Under the pieces are notes generated by a model. The model saw nothing but the letters and a program-made list of their open reading frames with translations, had not been told where the DNA came from and did not search any database. From assembly GCA_021202465.1 (NCBI GenBank), contig JAJQCZ010000035.1, forward strand, positions 102,447 to 166,446: a stretch of DNA of 64,000 bases, read 5' to 3'. A program made the position numbers and the translations under genes. This document shows, in pieces, positions 24,237-31,682 of the stretch. The first letter of the stretch is position 1, and every line of letters starts with the position of its first letter. The DNA is from Lachnospiraceae bacterium (GTDB taxonomy: Bacteria; Bacillota; Clostridia; Lachnospirales; Lachnospiraceae).

Positions 24237-24415
24237 TCCGTCCCCATCTAAAAAGTAGAGGGACTTTTTTTATTTAAAAAATTTTTCTCCCGGAGGGGAC
24301 AAAATCACGATTTTCCATCCCCATAAGAGATATGAGGGGAGGATTTTTTGAAGAAATTTCAAAAAACTTTCGGCATTTTTGGAATGATCCGTCCCCATAA
24401 AAAATAAAGAAGGGA
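24237..24415. repeat. Three phased repeats upstream of the Cys-rich VLP gene
   Basis: Related units of about 28 bases start at 24237, 24314 and 24388. Each reads TCC(G/A)TCCCCAT, an A-rich centre, then AG-GGGA followed by a T-run. Start-to-start distances are 77 and 74 bases, about seven helical turns. The middle unit is a partial palindrome (TCCCCAT...ATGAGGGGA). The last one overlaps the ribosome-binding site of the next gene. They may be operator or leader elements; coding by them is doubtful. Confidence 0.5.
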
Positions 24416-24423
24416 GATTTTTC

Positions 24424-24819
24424 ATGAGCAAACAAGACAACAAACGGATTGAATTCAATTATCGACAGTACCGTGCTATGCGCCGTCTGGTGCATGAGTG
24501 CTGCAACTACGAAGAGGGAAACTGCATCCTGCTGGAACGGGGAGACACCTGCGTCTGTGTCCAGAGCATCAGTCTTTCCCTCTGCTGCAAATGGTTTCGG
24601 GAAGCCGTGCTGCCGCTGGATGCAGAGCTGGAAACAGCACTTTTACACAGGGAAGATCGGAAAGCCTGCGCCATCTGCGGCGCGTGGTTCGCCCTGAAAT
24701 CCAACCGCGGAAAGTATTGCCAGACCTGCGCCGCCCGTATGAAAAAGCAGAAGGCCAGGGAGCGCAAGCGCAGGCAGAGGGAGAGATGTCACGCTTTAGG
24801 GCCTCCGGAAGCCTTATAA
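24424..24819 (+). CDS. Cysteine-rich VLP-domain protein
   Basis: The 131-residue protein has 'HECCNYEEGNCILLERGDTC' and 'VCVQSISLSLCCKWFREAVL', the Cys_rich_VLP pattern named for its Cys-rich N-terminus and the segment around 'AVLPLD'. A zinc-ribbon-like 'CAICGAWFALKSNRGKYCQT' follows, then a highly basic tail ('KKQKARERKRRQRERC'). Such genes are regular cargo of Tn916/Tn1549-type elements near the replication and mobilisation genes. AAGGGAG lies 8 bases before ATG 24424. Zinc or DNA binding is likely; the precise role is not known. Confidence 0.85.
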   Translation: MSKQDNKRIEFNYRQYRAMRRLVHECCNYEEGNCILLERGDTCVCVQSISLSLCCKWFREAVLPLDAELETALLHREDRKACAICGAWFALKSNRGKYCQTCAARMKKQKARERKRRQRERCHALGPPEAL

Positions 24820-24932
24820 ATCAAGGACTTTTTACATGCACTCGAAGGGAATTGAATATCTTTATCCTTTTCCGTCAAAAAGCGGCTTCTAAATGTCGAC
24901 AGGGGAGAGGGAAGACGAAGGGAGAGAATACC

Positions 24933-25330
24933 ATGTCGGAAAACCGAAAATATTATTTTTTTGAAATTGAAAGACACCTTTTTTTGAAAATGATTCCATT
25001 GTTTTGCTTCAGGCATTGCCGGATGGCTACCTCTGCACTGATCTTTTGCTGAAGTTATATTTGAAATCATTAAAAAACAATGGAAAACTCCAAGTGAACG
25101 AAAATTTTCCATATACACCGGAAGTTATCGCCAAACTGACCGGACATAAGGTTGAGCTGGTGGAGAGCGCGTTGAAAATATTTCAGGGACTGGGGCTTGT
25201 GGAACCTTGTGCGGACGGGACTTTGTACATGACAGATATTGAACTGATGGTTGGTAAGTTCTCCGGCGAGGCAGACCGAAAACGGGAGGCGAGATCGAAA
25301 AACAAAGAACTTGAAATTGAGAAAAAATGA
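24933..25330 (+). pseudogene. Phage-type replisome organizer, frameshifted at two T7 tracts
   Basis: From ATG 24933 the frame reads 'MSENRKYYFF' then diverges. Removing one T from the run at 24956-24962 and one from 24979-24985 gives 'YYFLKLKDTFFENDSIVLLQ', which joins the open frame from 25004 ('ALPDGYLCTDLLLKLYLKSL', 'GLVEPCADGTLYMTDIELMV'). This is the N-terminal domain of phage replisome-organizer proteins, which load replication proteins. Coding-like tails continue past 25330 in other frames. Two extra T within 30 bases in a family member that is otherwise well conserved suggests base-calling error or very recent decay. Confidence 0.75.
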
Positions 25331-25661
25331 GAGGACATTTGTCCGCCATTTGTCCACCAGAGAAAGAGATAGAGAAAGAATAATAGTAAGAAAGAGAGTG
25401 AGAGTCAGAGAGAAAGCGGCTGGGGAGCGTTGCATTGCAACACGGATGCAACACGAACGCGACGCTAATGCAGCAAAAAAGCAACATTGATGAGGATGTT
25501 ACTTTGTAACACGAATGAAACGCCTGCGTAACGCTTATGTAACGTAGGAGCAGAAAGGAATGTTTATCACATTTCAAACAGCAGCAAATTTATCCGGAGA
25601 GGAGGTGTGAGACCGTGAATATGATGGTTCATTGTATTTCACAGGAAAAGGAGAATGTTTT
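25331..25661. other. Repeat-rich tail region between the replisome organizer and xis
   Basis: A purine-rich stretch (25360-25420, many GAGA/AAAG) is followed by scattered near-repeats of GCAACACGAA and GTAACGC (25430-25550). One frame ('SVALQHGCNTNATLMQQKSN', ending at the TAA near 25509) looks like the low-complexity C-terminus that replisome-organizer proteins often have, so this is probably the rest of that decayed gene rather than a control region. Confidence 0.5.
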
Positions 25662-25856
25662 ATGAAGGAAGTCCCGATTTGGGAGAAAAGTAATTTAAGT
25701 CTGGAAGAAGCGGCGGCTTATTCCGGCATAGGAGTCAGTAAACTGCGTGAACTGACAAGCGCGAAAGATTGCCGCTTTGTATTGTGGGTAGGTAGCAAAC
25801 AGCTGATCAAGCGCCGACTGTTTGACCAGTATATCGAACAGGAATATTCGATCTGA
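25662..25856 (+). CDS. xis: Excisionase, Tn916 Xis-like
   Basis: The 64-residue protein 'MKEVPIWEKSNLSLEEAAAY' continues with 'SGIGVSKLRELTSAKDCRFV' and 'GSKQLIKRRLFDQYIEQEYS', the winged-helix excisionase of Tn916-type elements. AAAGGAG lies 8 bases before ATG 25662; an in-frame ATG at 25632 lacks such a site. It lies 91 bases upstream of int, the normal order. It directs the integrase toward excision, so the island may still be able to leave. Confidence 0.85.
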   Translation: MKEVPIWEKSNLSLEEAAAYSGIGVSKLRELTSAKDCRFVLWVGSKQLIKRRLFDQYIEQEYSI

Positions 25857-25947
25857 TTTTAAAGTTTGTGATGGGAATTGCGGCTTTGATATGGTATGAT
25901 AAGAAGGTCATATCAAGGCTCTTTCCATCACGGAAAGGAGAATGACA

Positions 25948-27147
25948 TTGCCTGAGAGAAGAAAAGACAGTAAAGGAAGAGTTCTGCGGGCAGGAGAGAG
26001 CCAGAGAAAAGACCTGATTTATCAATATCGCTATAAGGATGTTCTGGGGAAACGGCAAACGATTTACGATACCGATCTGAAGGGACTGCGGGAGAAGGAG
26101 CAAAAGATTCAGAAGCAGCTTGACGAGGGCGTCAACTACGCGGCGGGAAGCATCACCGTAATTGGGCTGCTGGAGCGGTATATTCGCCTGAAGCAGGGTG
26201 TTCGCTACAACACCAGGGTGGGATATAATTATGTATTAAATCTGATAAAGAAGGAAGACTTCGGTTATCGGATGATCCGCGATATTAAGATGTCGGACGC
26301 GCAGCTCTGGATGATAAAACTTCATGAGGACGGAAAAGGATACAGTACGCTGACCAGTGTTAGAGGAGTTGTCAAACCGGCGTTTCAGATGGCTTACAAT
26401 GAGGAAATTATCCGGAGAAATCCCTTTGAGTTTAAGTTGACTGATGTGGTGCCTAATGATTCCAAGAAGCGCATCGCCATGACAGCGGAGCAGCAGGAAA
26501 CGTGGATGAATTTTATTCGTACCGACAAGACCTACTGCAAGTATTATGATGAGTTTGTCGTCCTTTTAGAGACGGGAATGCGCGTCAGCGAATTCTGTGG
26601 CCTGACCAAAAGCGACCTGGATTTTGCTAACCGGAAAGTCCGCGTGGATCATCAGCTTGTCCGTGAGCGCGGCGGCAGATATTATGTGGAGAAGACCAAG
26701 ACGGAGTGCGGCTGCCGGTTTATTCCCATGACCGATAATGTGTACAGGAGTCTGAAAGCGATTGTCGCCAAACGTCCGAAATTGAAAACGGAAATGGTGA
26801 TCGACGGCTACAGCGGACTCCTGCTCATCGACAAGGACGAACATCCAAAGGTGGCGCTTCATATCGAGAATGAGATGCGCTGGGCGATGAAGAAGTACGC
26901 GAAGCTGCATCCGGACAAACCGTTGCCGCACATCACGCCGCATGTGTTTCGACACACCTTCTGCACCAATATGGCGAATGCCGGAATGGACATCAAATCC
27001 TTGCAGTATGTGATGGGACATTCTGAAGTGGGAGTGACGTTGAACATCTATCCCCACGCGAATTATGATCGCGCGGCGGAGCAGATGGCAAAAATTATCA
27101 ATTTTGCAGAGACCGAAAGTGCCGGAAGGCTTGAAAAATCAGGCTAA
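25948..27147 (+). CDS. int: Tn916-type tyrosine integrase
   Basis: The recombinase of 399 residues starts with 'PERRKDSKGRVLRAGESQRK' (arm-binding domain). The catalytic domain shows 'TGMRVSEFCGLTKSDLDF' (Arg), 'HVFRHTFCTNMANAGMDI' (His-x-x-Arg), 'VMGHSEVGVTLNIYPHANYD' (His and nucleophile Tyr). I prefer TTG 25948 as the start: AAGGAG at 25934-25939 is 8 bases away and family members begin at this point, while ATG 25942 is only 2 bases from that site. All catalytic residues are present. It is placed at the right end of the island, about 180 bases from attR. Confidence 0.93.
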   Translation: MPERRKDSKGRVLRAGESQRKDLIYQYRYKDVLGKRQTIYDTDLKGLREKEQKIQKQLDEGVNYAAGSITVIGLLERYIRLKQGVRYNTRVGYNYVLNLIKKEDFGYRMIRDIKMSDAQLWMIKLHEDGKGYSTLTSVRGVVKPAFQMAYNEEIIRRNPFEFKLTDVVPNDSKKRIAMTAEQQETWMNFIRTDKTYCKYYDEFVVLLETGMRVSEFCGLTKSDLDFANRKVRVDHQLVRERGGRYYVEKTKTECGCRFIPMTDNVYRSLKAIVAKRPKLKTEMVIDGYSGLLLIDKDEHPKVALHIENEMRWAMKKYAKLHPDKPLPHITPHVFRHTFCTNMANAGMDIKSLQYVMGHSEVGVTLNIYPHANYDRAAEQMAKIINFAETESAGRLEKSG

Positions 27148-27158
27148 AATAACACTTG

Positions 27159-27182
27159 TTTACTACACCATTTACTACACCA
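27159..27182. repeat. Right integrase arm-type repeats (TTTACTACACCA twice)
   Basis: Two perfect tandem copies of TTTACTACACCA lie just after int and match the doubled unit at 9081-9102 near the left end. They are probably integrase or excisionase arm sites. Confidence 0.6.
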
Positions 27183-27309
27183 TTTGCCCGGAAAAATGCG
27201 TAGATTTATAAAGAATTACGTGATTTTCGGGCAATGGAGAAAAAATCAAAAAAGTGCCAAAAAGCCCGTAAAATGGGCATTTGTAGGCTTACGAAGGGAT
27301 ATAAAAAGC

Positions 27310-27780
27310 ATGATAAAAATACTATTCATCTGTCACGGCAATATCTGCCGCAGCCCGATGGCTGAATTCATTTTTAAGGATCTGATCGCCCGCCAGGGTC
27401 TGGCGAACCAGTTTGAGATCGCTTCCGCCGCCACCAGCCGCGAGGAGATCGGGAATCCGGTCTACCCGCCGGCGCAGCGTAAGCTCGCGGAGCACGGGAT
27501 CTCCTGCGCCGGGAAGCGGGCCCGTCAGGTGACGGCGGCGGACTACGCAAAGTATGATTATCTGCTGGTCATGGACCGGCAGAACCTGCGTAATCTCCGC
27601 CGCATCATCCCCGCGGATCCGGAGAAGAAAATCCGTCTGCTCCGGGAATTTTCCGGTCAGGGCGGGGAAATCGCCGATCCCTGGTATACGGATGATTTCG
27701 ACACAGCCTACCGGCAGATCGAGGAGGGCTGCCGGGGGCTTCTTGGGCGCATCCTGCGCTCCCTCTCCGACGGGAACTAA
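27310..27780 (+). CDS. Low-molecular-weight protein-tyrosine phosphatase, rebuilt by the island
   Basis: The 156-residue enzyme has the CX5R active-site loop 'ICHGNICRSPMAEF' (Cys8, Arg14) and the general acid in 'IADPWYTDDFD'. It dephosphorylates tyrosine or arginine residues in the cytoplasm. The first 12 codons (MIKILFICHGNI) and the ribosome-binding site GAAGGGA come from the island's right end. The native first 12 codons (MTKVLFICHGNI) are stranded at 8989. The enzyme is therefore intact but is now driven by whatever promoter lies inside the island downstream of int. An upstream in-frame ATG at 27184 would add 42 unrelated residues and is less likely. Confidence 0.92.
   Translation: MIKILFICHGNICRSPMAEFIFKDLIARQGLANQFEIASAATSREEIGNPVYPPAQRKLAEHGISCAGKRARQVTAADYAKYDYLLVMDRQNLRNLRRIIPADPEKKIRLLREFSGQGGEIADPWYTDDFDTAYRQIEEGCRGLLGRILRSLSDGN
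27328..27344. repeat. attR core of the island
   Basis: ATCTGTCACGGCAATAT differs from attL at 9007-9023 by one base and encodes the same six residues of the phosphatase P-loop. Host coding sequence continues directly to the right. Confidence 0.8.
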
Positions 27781-27799
27781 ACATCCTTTTTACAAATAT

Positions 27800-27850
27800 A
27801 AGCCTCTGTCTCCTTCGCCCTGCAGACGAAGAACGACAGAGGCTTTCTCT
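27800..27850. terminator. Bidirectional terminator between phosphatase and ABC genes
   Basis: AAGCCTCTGTC (27800-27810) pairs with GACAGAGGCTT (27835-27845) and T-rich sequence follows. It lies between two convergent genes and can serve both. Confidence 0.85.
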
Positions 27851-27851
27851 C

Positions 27852-29774
27852 TTATTCCAGCTCGAACGCGCCCGTATAGAGCTGGTAGTACACGCCCTTC
27901 TGCGCGATCAGGTCGTCGTGGTCGCCGCGCTCTATGATGCGCCCGTGATCAAGGACCATGATGGCCTTGCTGTTGCGCACGGTGGACAGACGATGGGCAA
28001 TGACGAAGACCGTCCGGCCCTCCATCAGATGGTCCATGCCTTCCTGCATCAGGGCCTCGGTCCGGGTATCAATAGAGCTGGTGGCCTCGTCCAGGATCAT
28101 GCAGGGCGGGTCCGCCACGGCGGCCCGGGCGATGGAGAGCAGCTGCCGCTGCCCCTGCGAGAGGCTGGCGCCGTTCCCGGTCAGCATCGTGTCGTAGCCG
28201 TTCGGCAGGCGGCGGATAAATCCGTCGGCGTTGGTCCGCCTGGCGGCGGCGATGCACTCCTCATCGGTGGCATCCAGCCGCCCGTAGCGGATGTTCTCCA
28301 TAACCGTGCCCGTGAAAAGGTTCACGTCCTGGAGCACGATACCCAGAGAGCGCCGCAGATCCGGCTTACAGATCTTGCCGATATTGATTCCATCATAACG
28401 AATCTTTCCGTCTTCAATATCATAAAACCGGTTGATCAGGTTGGTGATGGTCGTCTTCCCGGCGCCGGTGGCGCCGACGAAGGCGATCTTCTGCCCCGGC
28501 TTCGCGTACAGGGAAATATCGTGCAGCACGATCTTCTCAGGGTCATAGCCGAAATCCACATGCTCCAGACGGATATCTCCCTTCAGCTCCGTATAAGTCG
28601 TCGTCCCGGTCGCTGGATGCGGGTATTTCCAGGCCCACAGACCTGTGGGACGGTCCGCTTCCTCGATTTCGCCGTTCTCGTTCTTCTTCGCATTCACCAG
28701 CTTCACGTAGCCCGCGTCCTGCTCCGGCTCCTCGTCAATCAGCGTGAAGACCCGATTCGCTCCGGCCACGCCCATGGCAATCATTGAAACCTGCATGGAT
28801 GCCTGCCCGATGGTCTGGGAGAGCTGCCGCGTCATACTCAGGAAGGAAATGATCATTCCCACCGTGACGCTCCCCATGCCGGAGAGACCGACATTGGCCG
28901 CACCGAAATAAACCAGCAGCCCGCCTGCCACTGCCAGCAGCACATACATCAGGTTGCCGATGTTCGAGAGAATGGGCATCAGAATATTTCCGTAGCGGTG
29001 CGCCGCCTCCCCGGCCTCAAAGAGCCGGTCGTTCCAGCGCACGAAGTCCTCCTTGCTCTGCTCCTCATGGCAGAAGACCTGCACCACCTTCTGGCCATCC
29101 ATCATTTCCTCGATGTAGCCCTCCTCGTCGGCCAGGGCCTTCTGCTGCGCCATCATGTAGTGCGCGCTGGCGCCGCCCACCTTTCGCGAGACCGTCAGCA
29201 TCACCACCAGAAAGACGCAGACCAGCAGTGTCAGCCAGAGGCTGTAATAAATCATCATCACGAAAATAGCCGTCGAGGTCAGAACCGCCTGGAAGAGCTG
29301 CGGCAGGCTCTGGCCGATGAGCTGCCGGATGGCATCGGTATCGTTCGTGTAGGTACTCATGATGTCGCCGTGGGCATGCGTATCAAAATACCGCACCGGC
29401 AGGCTTTCCATATTGTCAAGCATATCCAGCCGGAAATGCTTCAGGGTTCCCTGAGTAACAATGGCCATGATGCGCGTGTAGGTGAAGGACGCCGCCACGC
29501 CGAACACATAGATGAAGGCCATGGTCGCAATGATGGAAATCAGCTGCCCCCACACCGCCTCCATACCGGACGTGATGCCGGGCGTGATACACTCATCGAT
29601 CAGACGCTGCAGGAACACGGTGGCCACGACCGAGGAGCAGGCGCTGATAACGATACAGACAAGGACCACGGTCAGATGAACCGGATAGTTGGCAAACAGA
29701 TAACGGACCAGCCGCAGGAAGCCGCGGTTCTTCTTTCCGGCTTCTCCCGCCGGACGCTGAACATTCTTATCCAT
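27852..29774 (-). CDS. ABC exporter half-transporter with canonical ATPase site
   Basis: The 640-residue product has an N-terminal six-helix membrane domain and a C-terminal nucleotide-binding domain. Walker A is 'GATGAGKTT', the Q-loop region is 'LGIVLQDVNLFTGTV', the signature is LSQGQ (not LSGGQ) and Walker B is 'MILDEATSSIDTRTE' with the catalytic Glu. A charged insert ('KKNENGEIEEADRP') joins the domains. It starts 6 bases after its partner gene. Asymmetry between the two proteins is typical of heterodimeric multidrug/peptide exporters such as TM287/288 or LmrCD. The substrate is unknown. Confidence 0.9.
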   Translation of the reverse strand: MDKNVQRPAGEAGKKNRGFLRLVRYLFANYPVHLTVVLVCIVISACSSVVATVFLQRLIDECITPGITSGMEAVWGQLISIIATMAFIYVFGVAASFTYTRIMAIVTQGTLKHFRLDMLDNMESLPVRYFDTHAHGDIMSTYTNDTDAIRQLIGQSLPQLFQAVLTSTAIFVMMIYYSLWLTLLVCVFLVVMLTVSRKVGGASAHYMMAQQKALADEEGYIEEMMDGQKVVQVFCHEEQSKEDFVRWNDRLFEAGEAAHRYGNILMPILSNIGNLMYVLLAVAGGLLVYFGAANVGLSGMGSVTVGMIISFLSMTRQLSQTIGQASMQVSMIAMGVAGANRVFTLIDEEPEQDAGYVKLVNAKKNENGEIEEADRPTGLWAWKYPHPATGTTTYTELKGDIRLEHVDFGYDPEKIVLHDISLYAKPGQKIAFVGATGAGKTTITNLINRFYDIEDGKIRYDGINIGKICKPDLRRSLGIVLQDVNLFTGTVMENIRYGRLDATDEECIAAARRTNADGFIRRLPNGYDTMLTGNGASLSQGQRQLLSIARAAVADPPCMILDEATSSIDTRTEALMQEGMDHLMEGRTVFVIAHRLSTVRNSKAIMVLDHGRIIERGDHDDLIAQKGVYYQLYTGAFELE

Positions 29775-29780
29775 ATTATT

Positions 29781-31517
29781 TTACACTGCCTCCTTACTTC
29801 GGGTCTGAGAATCGTAAGCCTCCCAGTAAATGCCGCGCTGCGCTACGAGCTCCTCGTGGGTCCCCTGCTCGACGATGCGTCCGTTGTCCATAACGAGGAT
29901 CATGTCGGCGTCCTGCACCGAGGAAATTCTCTGCGCGATAATGATCTTGGTCGTATCCGGAATCTCCTCCGCGAAAGCCCTGCGAATCAGCGCATCCGTT
30001 TTGGTGTCCACGGCCGAGGTGGAGTCATCCAGAATCAGGATCTTCGGCTTCTTGAGCAGCGCCCGGGCGATGCACAGCCGCTGCTTCTGGCCGCCGGAGA
30101 CATTGGCCCCGCCCCGCTCGATATGGGTGTCATACTTATCCGGAAACTGCTCGATAAATTCATCCGCCTGCGCCAGCTTACAGACCCGCACCAGCTCCTC
30201 GTCCGAAGCATTCGGATCGCCCCAGCGCAGGTTCTCTTTGATCGTGCCGGAGAAAAGCACATTTTTCTGCAGGACCACCGCGACCTCGTTCCGCAGAGAT
30301 TCCAGATCATAGTCCCGGACATCCCGGCCGCTCACCAGCACCTGACCCTCCGTGACGTCATAGAGCCGGGAAATCAGCTGAATCAGCGTGGTCTTGGCAG
30401 AGCCGGTCCCGCCGATGATGCCCACGGTCTGACCGGCTTCAATCTTCAGATCGATGTCCGAGAGCGCATAATCACCGCTCCCCTCCTTATAGCGGAAGGA
30501 GACATGCGTGAACTCCACACGGCCGTCCGTCACCTCCGTGATGCCGTTCTCCGGAGAAGTCAGCACGCTCTCATGGTTCAGCACCTCCGCGATCCGGCTG
30601 CCGGATTCCATGGCCATACTAATCATGACAAAGACCATGGAGAGCATCATCATCGTCGAAAGGATCTGCACCCCATAATTGATCAGAGAAGAGAGCTCCC
30701 CGGTCGTCAGCTCCGTCCCCGCCGAGCCGATGATGATGCGGGCTCCGAAGAAGCTGACCAGCATCAGCGCCACATAGATACAGAGCATCATGATCGGGCT
30801 GTTGAGCGCCAGAAGCTTCTCGGCCCGGGTGAAGTCCTGGCAGACCTCATCCGCGGCCTTCTCGAATTTCTTCTTCTCATAGTCCTCCCGCACGAAGGAT
30901 TTCACCACGCGGATCGCTGCCACATTTTCCTGCACGGAATTGTTCAGCGCGTCGTATTTTCGAAAAACGCTGCGGAAAATAGGATGAACATAGAGCGAGA
31001 TCCCGATCAGCGCCGCCGCCAGAATGGGAATCAGGACCAGAAAGATCAGGGAAATGCGCACGCTGATGCTCATGGTCATGACTACCGAAAATATGATCAT
31101 CAGCGGCGTACGCACCGCGATGCGGATGATCATCTGATAGGCATTCTGGACATTGGTCACATCCGTGGTCATCCTCGTCACCAGGGATGAGGTCGAGAAA
31201 TGGTCGATGTCCGCGAAGGAAAAATCCTGAATCTTAAAATAGAGGTCCTGGCGCAGGTTCCGCGCGAAACCGCAGGATGCCGTCGCCGCCTCTTTGCCGG
31301 ACAGAGTTCCGAAGACCAGGGAAAACATGGCGAGAACCGCCAGAATAGCCCCGTACTTCAGAATGGGCGCCATCGAGTCCCCGGTCATCTCGTCGATCAG
31401 ACGCGCCATCATCAGCGGAAGCAGACACTCCAGCACCACCTCCAGCGAGACATAGAGGGGCGTCAGAATCGAGGCCTTCCGGTACTGGCGGACGCTTTTT
31501 AACAGTGTTTGTAACAT
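29781..31517 (-). CDS. ABC exporter half-transporter with degenerate ATPase site
   Basis: The 578-residue partner of the following gene has a membrane domain up to about residue 320. In the nucleotide-binding domain Walker A reads 'GGTGSAKTT', with Ala where Gly normally precedes Lys. Walker B ends in 'ILILDDSTSAVD', with Asp in place of the catalytic Glu, while its signature 'VSGGQKQ' is normal. These are the changes expected of the non-hydrolysing site in heterodimeric exporters; the Ala in Walker A is an extra deviation. AGGAGG lies 7 bases before ATG 31517. It faces a LysR gene that may control the pair. Confidence 0.9.
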   Translation of the reverse strand: MLQTLLKSVRQYRKASILTPLYVSLEVVLECLLPLMMARLIDEMTGDSMAPILKYGAILAVLAMFSLVFGTLSGKEAATASCGFARNLRQDLYFKIQDFSFADIDHFSTSSLVTRMTTDVTNVQNAYQMIIRIAVRTPLMIIFSVVMTMSISVRISLIFLVLIPILAAALIGISLYVHPIFRSVFRKYDALNNSVQENVAAIRVVKSFVREDYEKKKFEKAADEVCQDFTRAEKLLALNSPIMMLCIYVALMLVSFFGARIIIGSAGTELTTGELSSLINYGVQILSTMMMLSMVFVMISMAMESGSRIAEVLNHESVLTSPENGITEVTDGRVEFTHVSFRYKEGSGDYALSDIDLKIEAGQTVGIIGGTGSAKTTLIQLISRLYDVTEGQVLVSGRDVRDYDLESLRNEVAVVLQKNVLFSGTIKENLRWGDPNASDEELVRVCKLAQADEFIEQFPDKYDTHIERGGANVSGGQKQRLCIARALLKKPKILILDDSTSAVDTKTDALIRRAFAEEIPDTTKIIIAQRISSVQDADMILVMDNGRIVEQGTHEELVAQRGIYWEAYDSQTRSKEAV

Positions 31518-31540
31518 GGTTTTCCTCCTGATAATAGATA

Positions 31541-31584
31541 AGTTTCAATATCCGGGAGGCAGAAACCTCCGGGATATTGAAACT
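31541..31584. promoter_or_regulatory. Large inverted repeat in the exporter leader
   Basis: AGTTTCAATATCCGGGAGG (31541-31559) is nearly the exact complement of 31566-31584, with a 6-base loop. It lies between the divergent ABC and LysR genes, 24 bases upstream of the exporter start. It could be a binding site for the LysR or another regulator, or an RNA hairpin in the exporter's leader. Confidence 0.5.
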
Positions 31585-31682
31585 CTGCTCTCTCATTATA
31601 AGCATTTCTTCTTGCGTTGGAATTAAAAATGCGTTACTCTTAATAAAGATCCTTTATTACCATTTGCCAAAGGAGCCTGCCT

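Larger units (their letters stand above)
9007..27344. mobile_element. Defence-rich genomic island integrated in the phosphatase gene
   Basis: About 18.3 kb of visibly AT-richer DNA lies between the two 17-base core repeats, with xis and a Tn916-type integrase at the right end. Cargo in order: an AbiE-like pair, HNH-like protein, small genes, metallophosphoesterase, HTH regulator, type I restriction operon, Gabija-like pair, Cys-rich VLP protein and replisome-organizer relic. There is no relaxase, coupling protein or type IV secretion gene, so it is not self-transmissible as seen. The Cys-rich VLP and replisome-organizer families are often carried by conjugative elements, which suggests a cut-down or mobilised relative. 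Confidence 0.85.

Noticed and set aside
25430..25560. GCAACAC/GTAACGC near-repeats considered as replication iterons or CRISPR
   Set aside because: The repeats are irregular and fit the low-complexity tail of the decayed replisome-organizer gene.
9007..27344. Integrative conjugative element
   Set aside because: No relaxase, coupling protein or secretion genes are present, so it is described as a genomic island with integrase and excisionase.
28998..31190. A 730-codon open frame on the plus strand opposite the ABC exporter genes
   Set aside because: It is the antisense shadow of two clear ABC transporter genes, full of His, Arg and Gln with no domain pattern. High GC makes such frames long.
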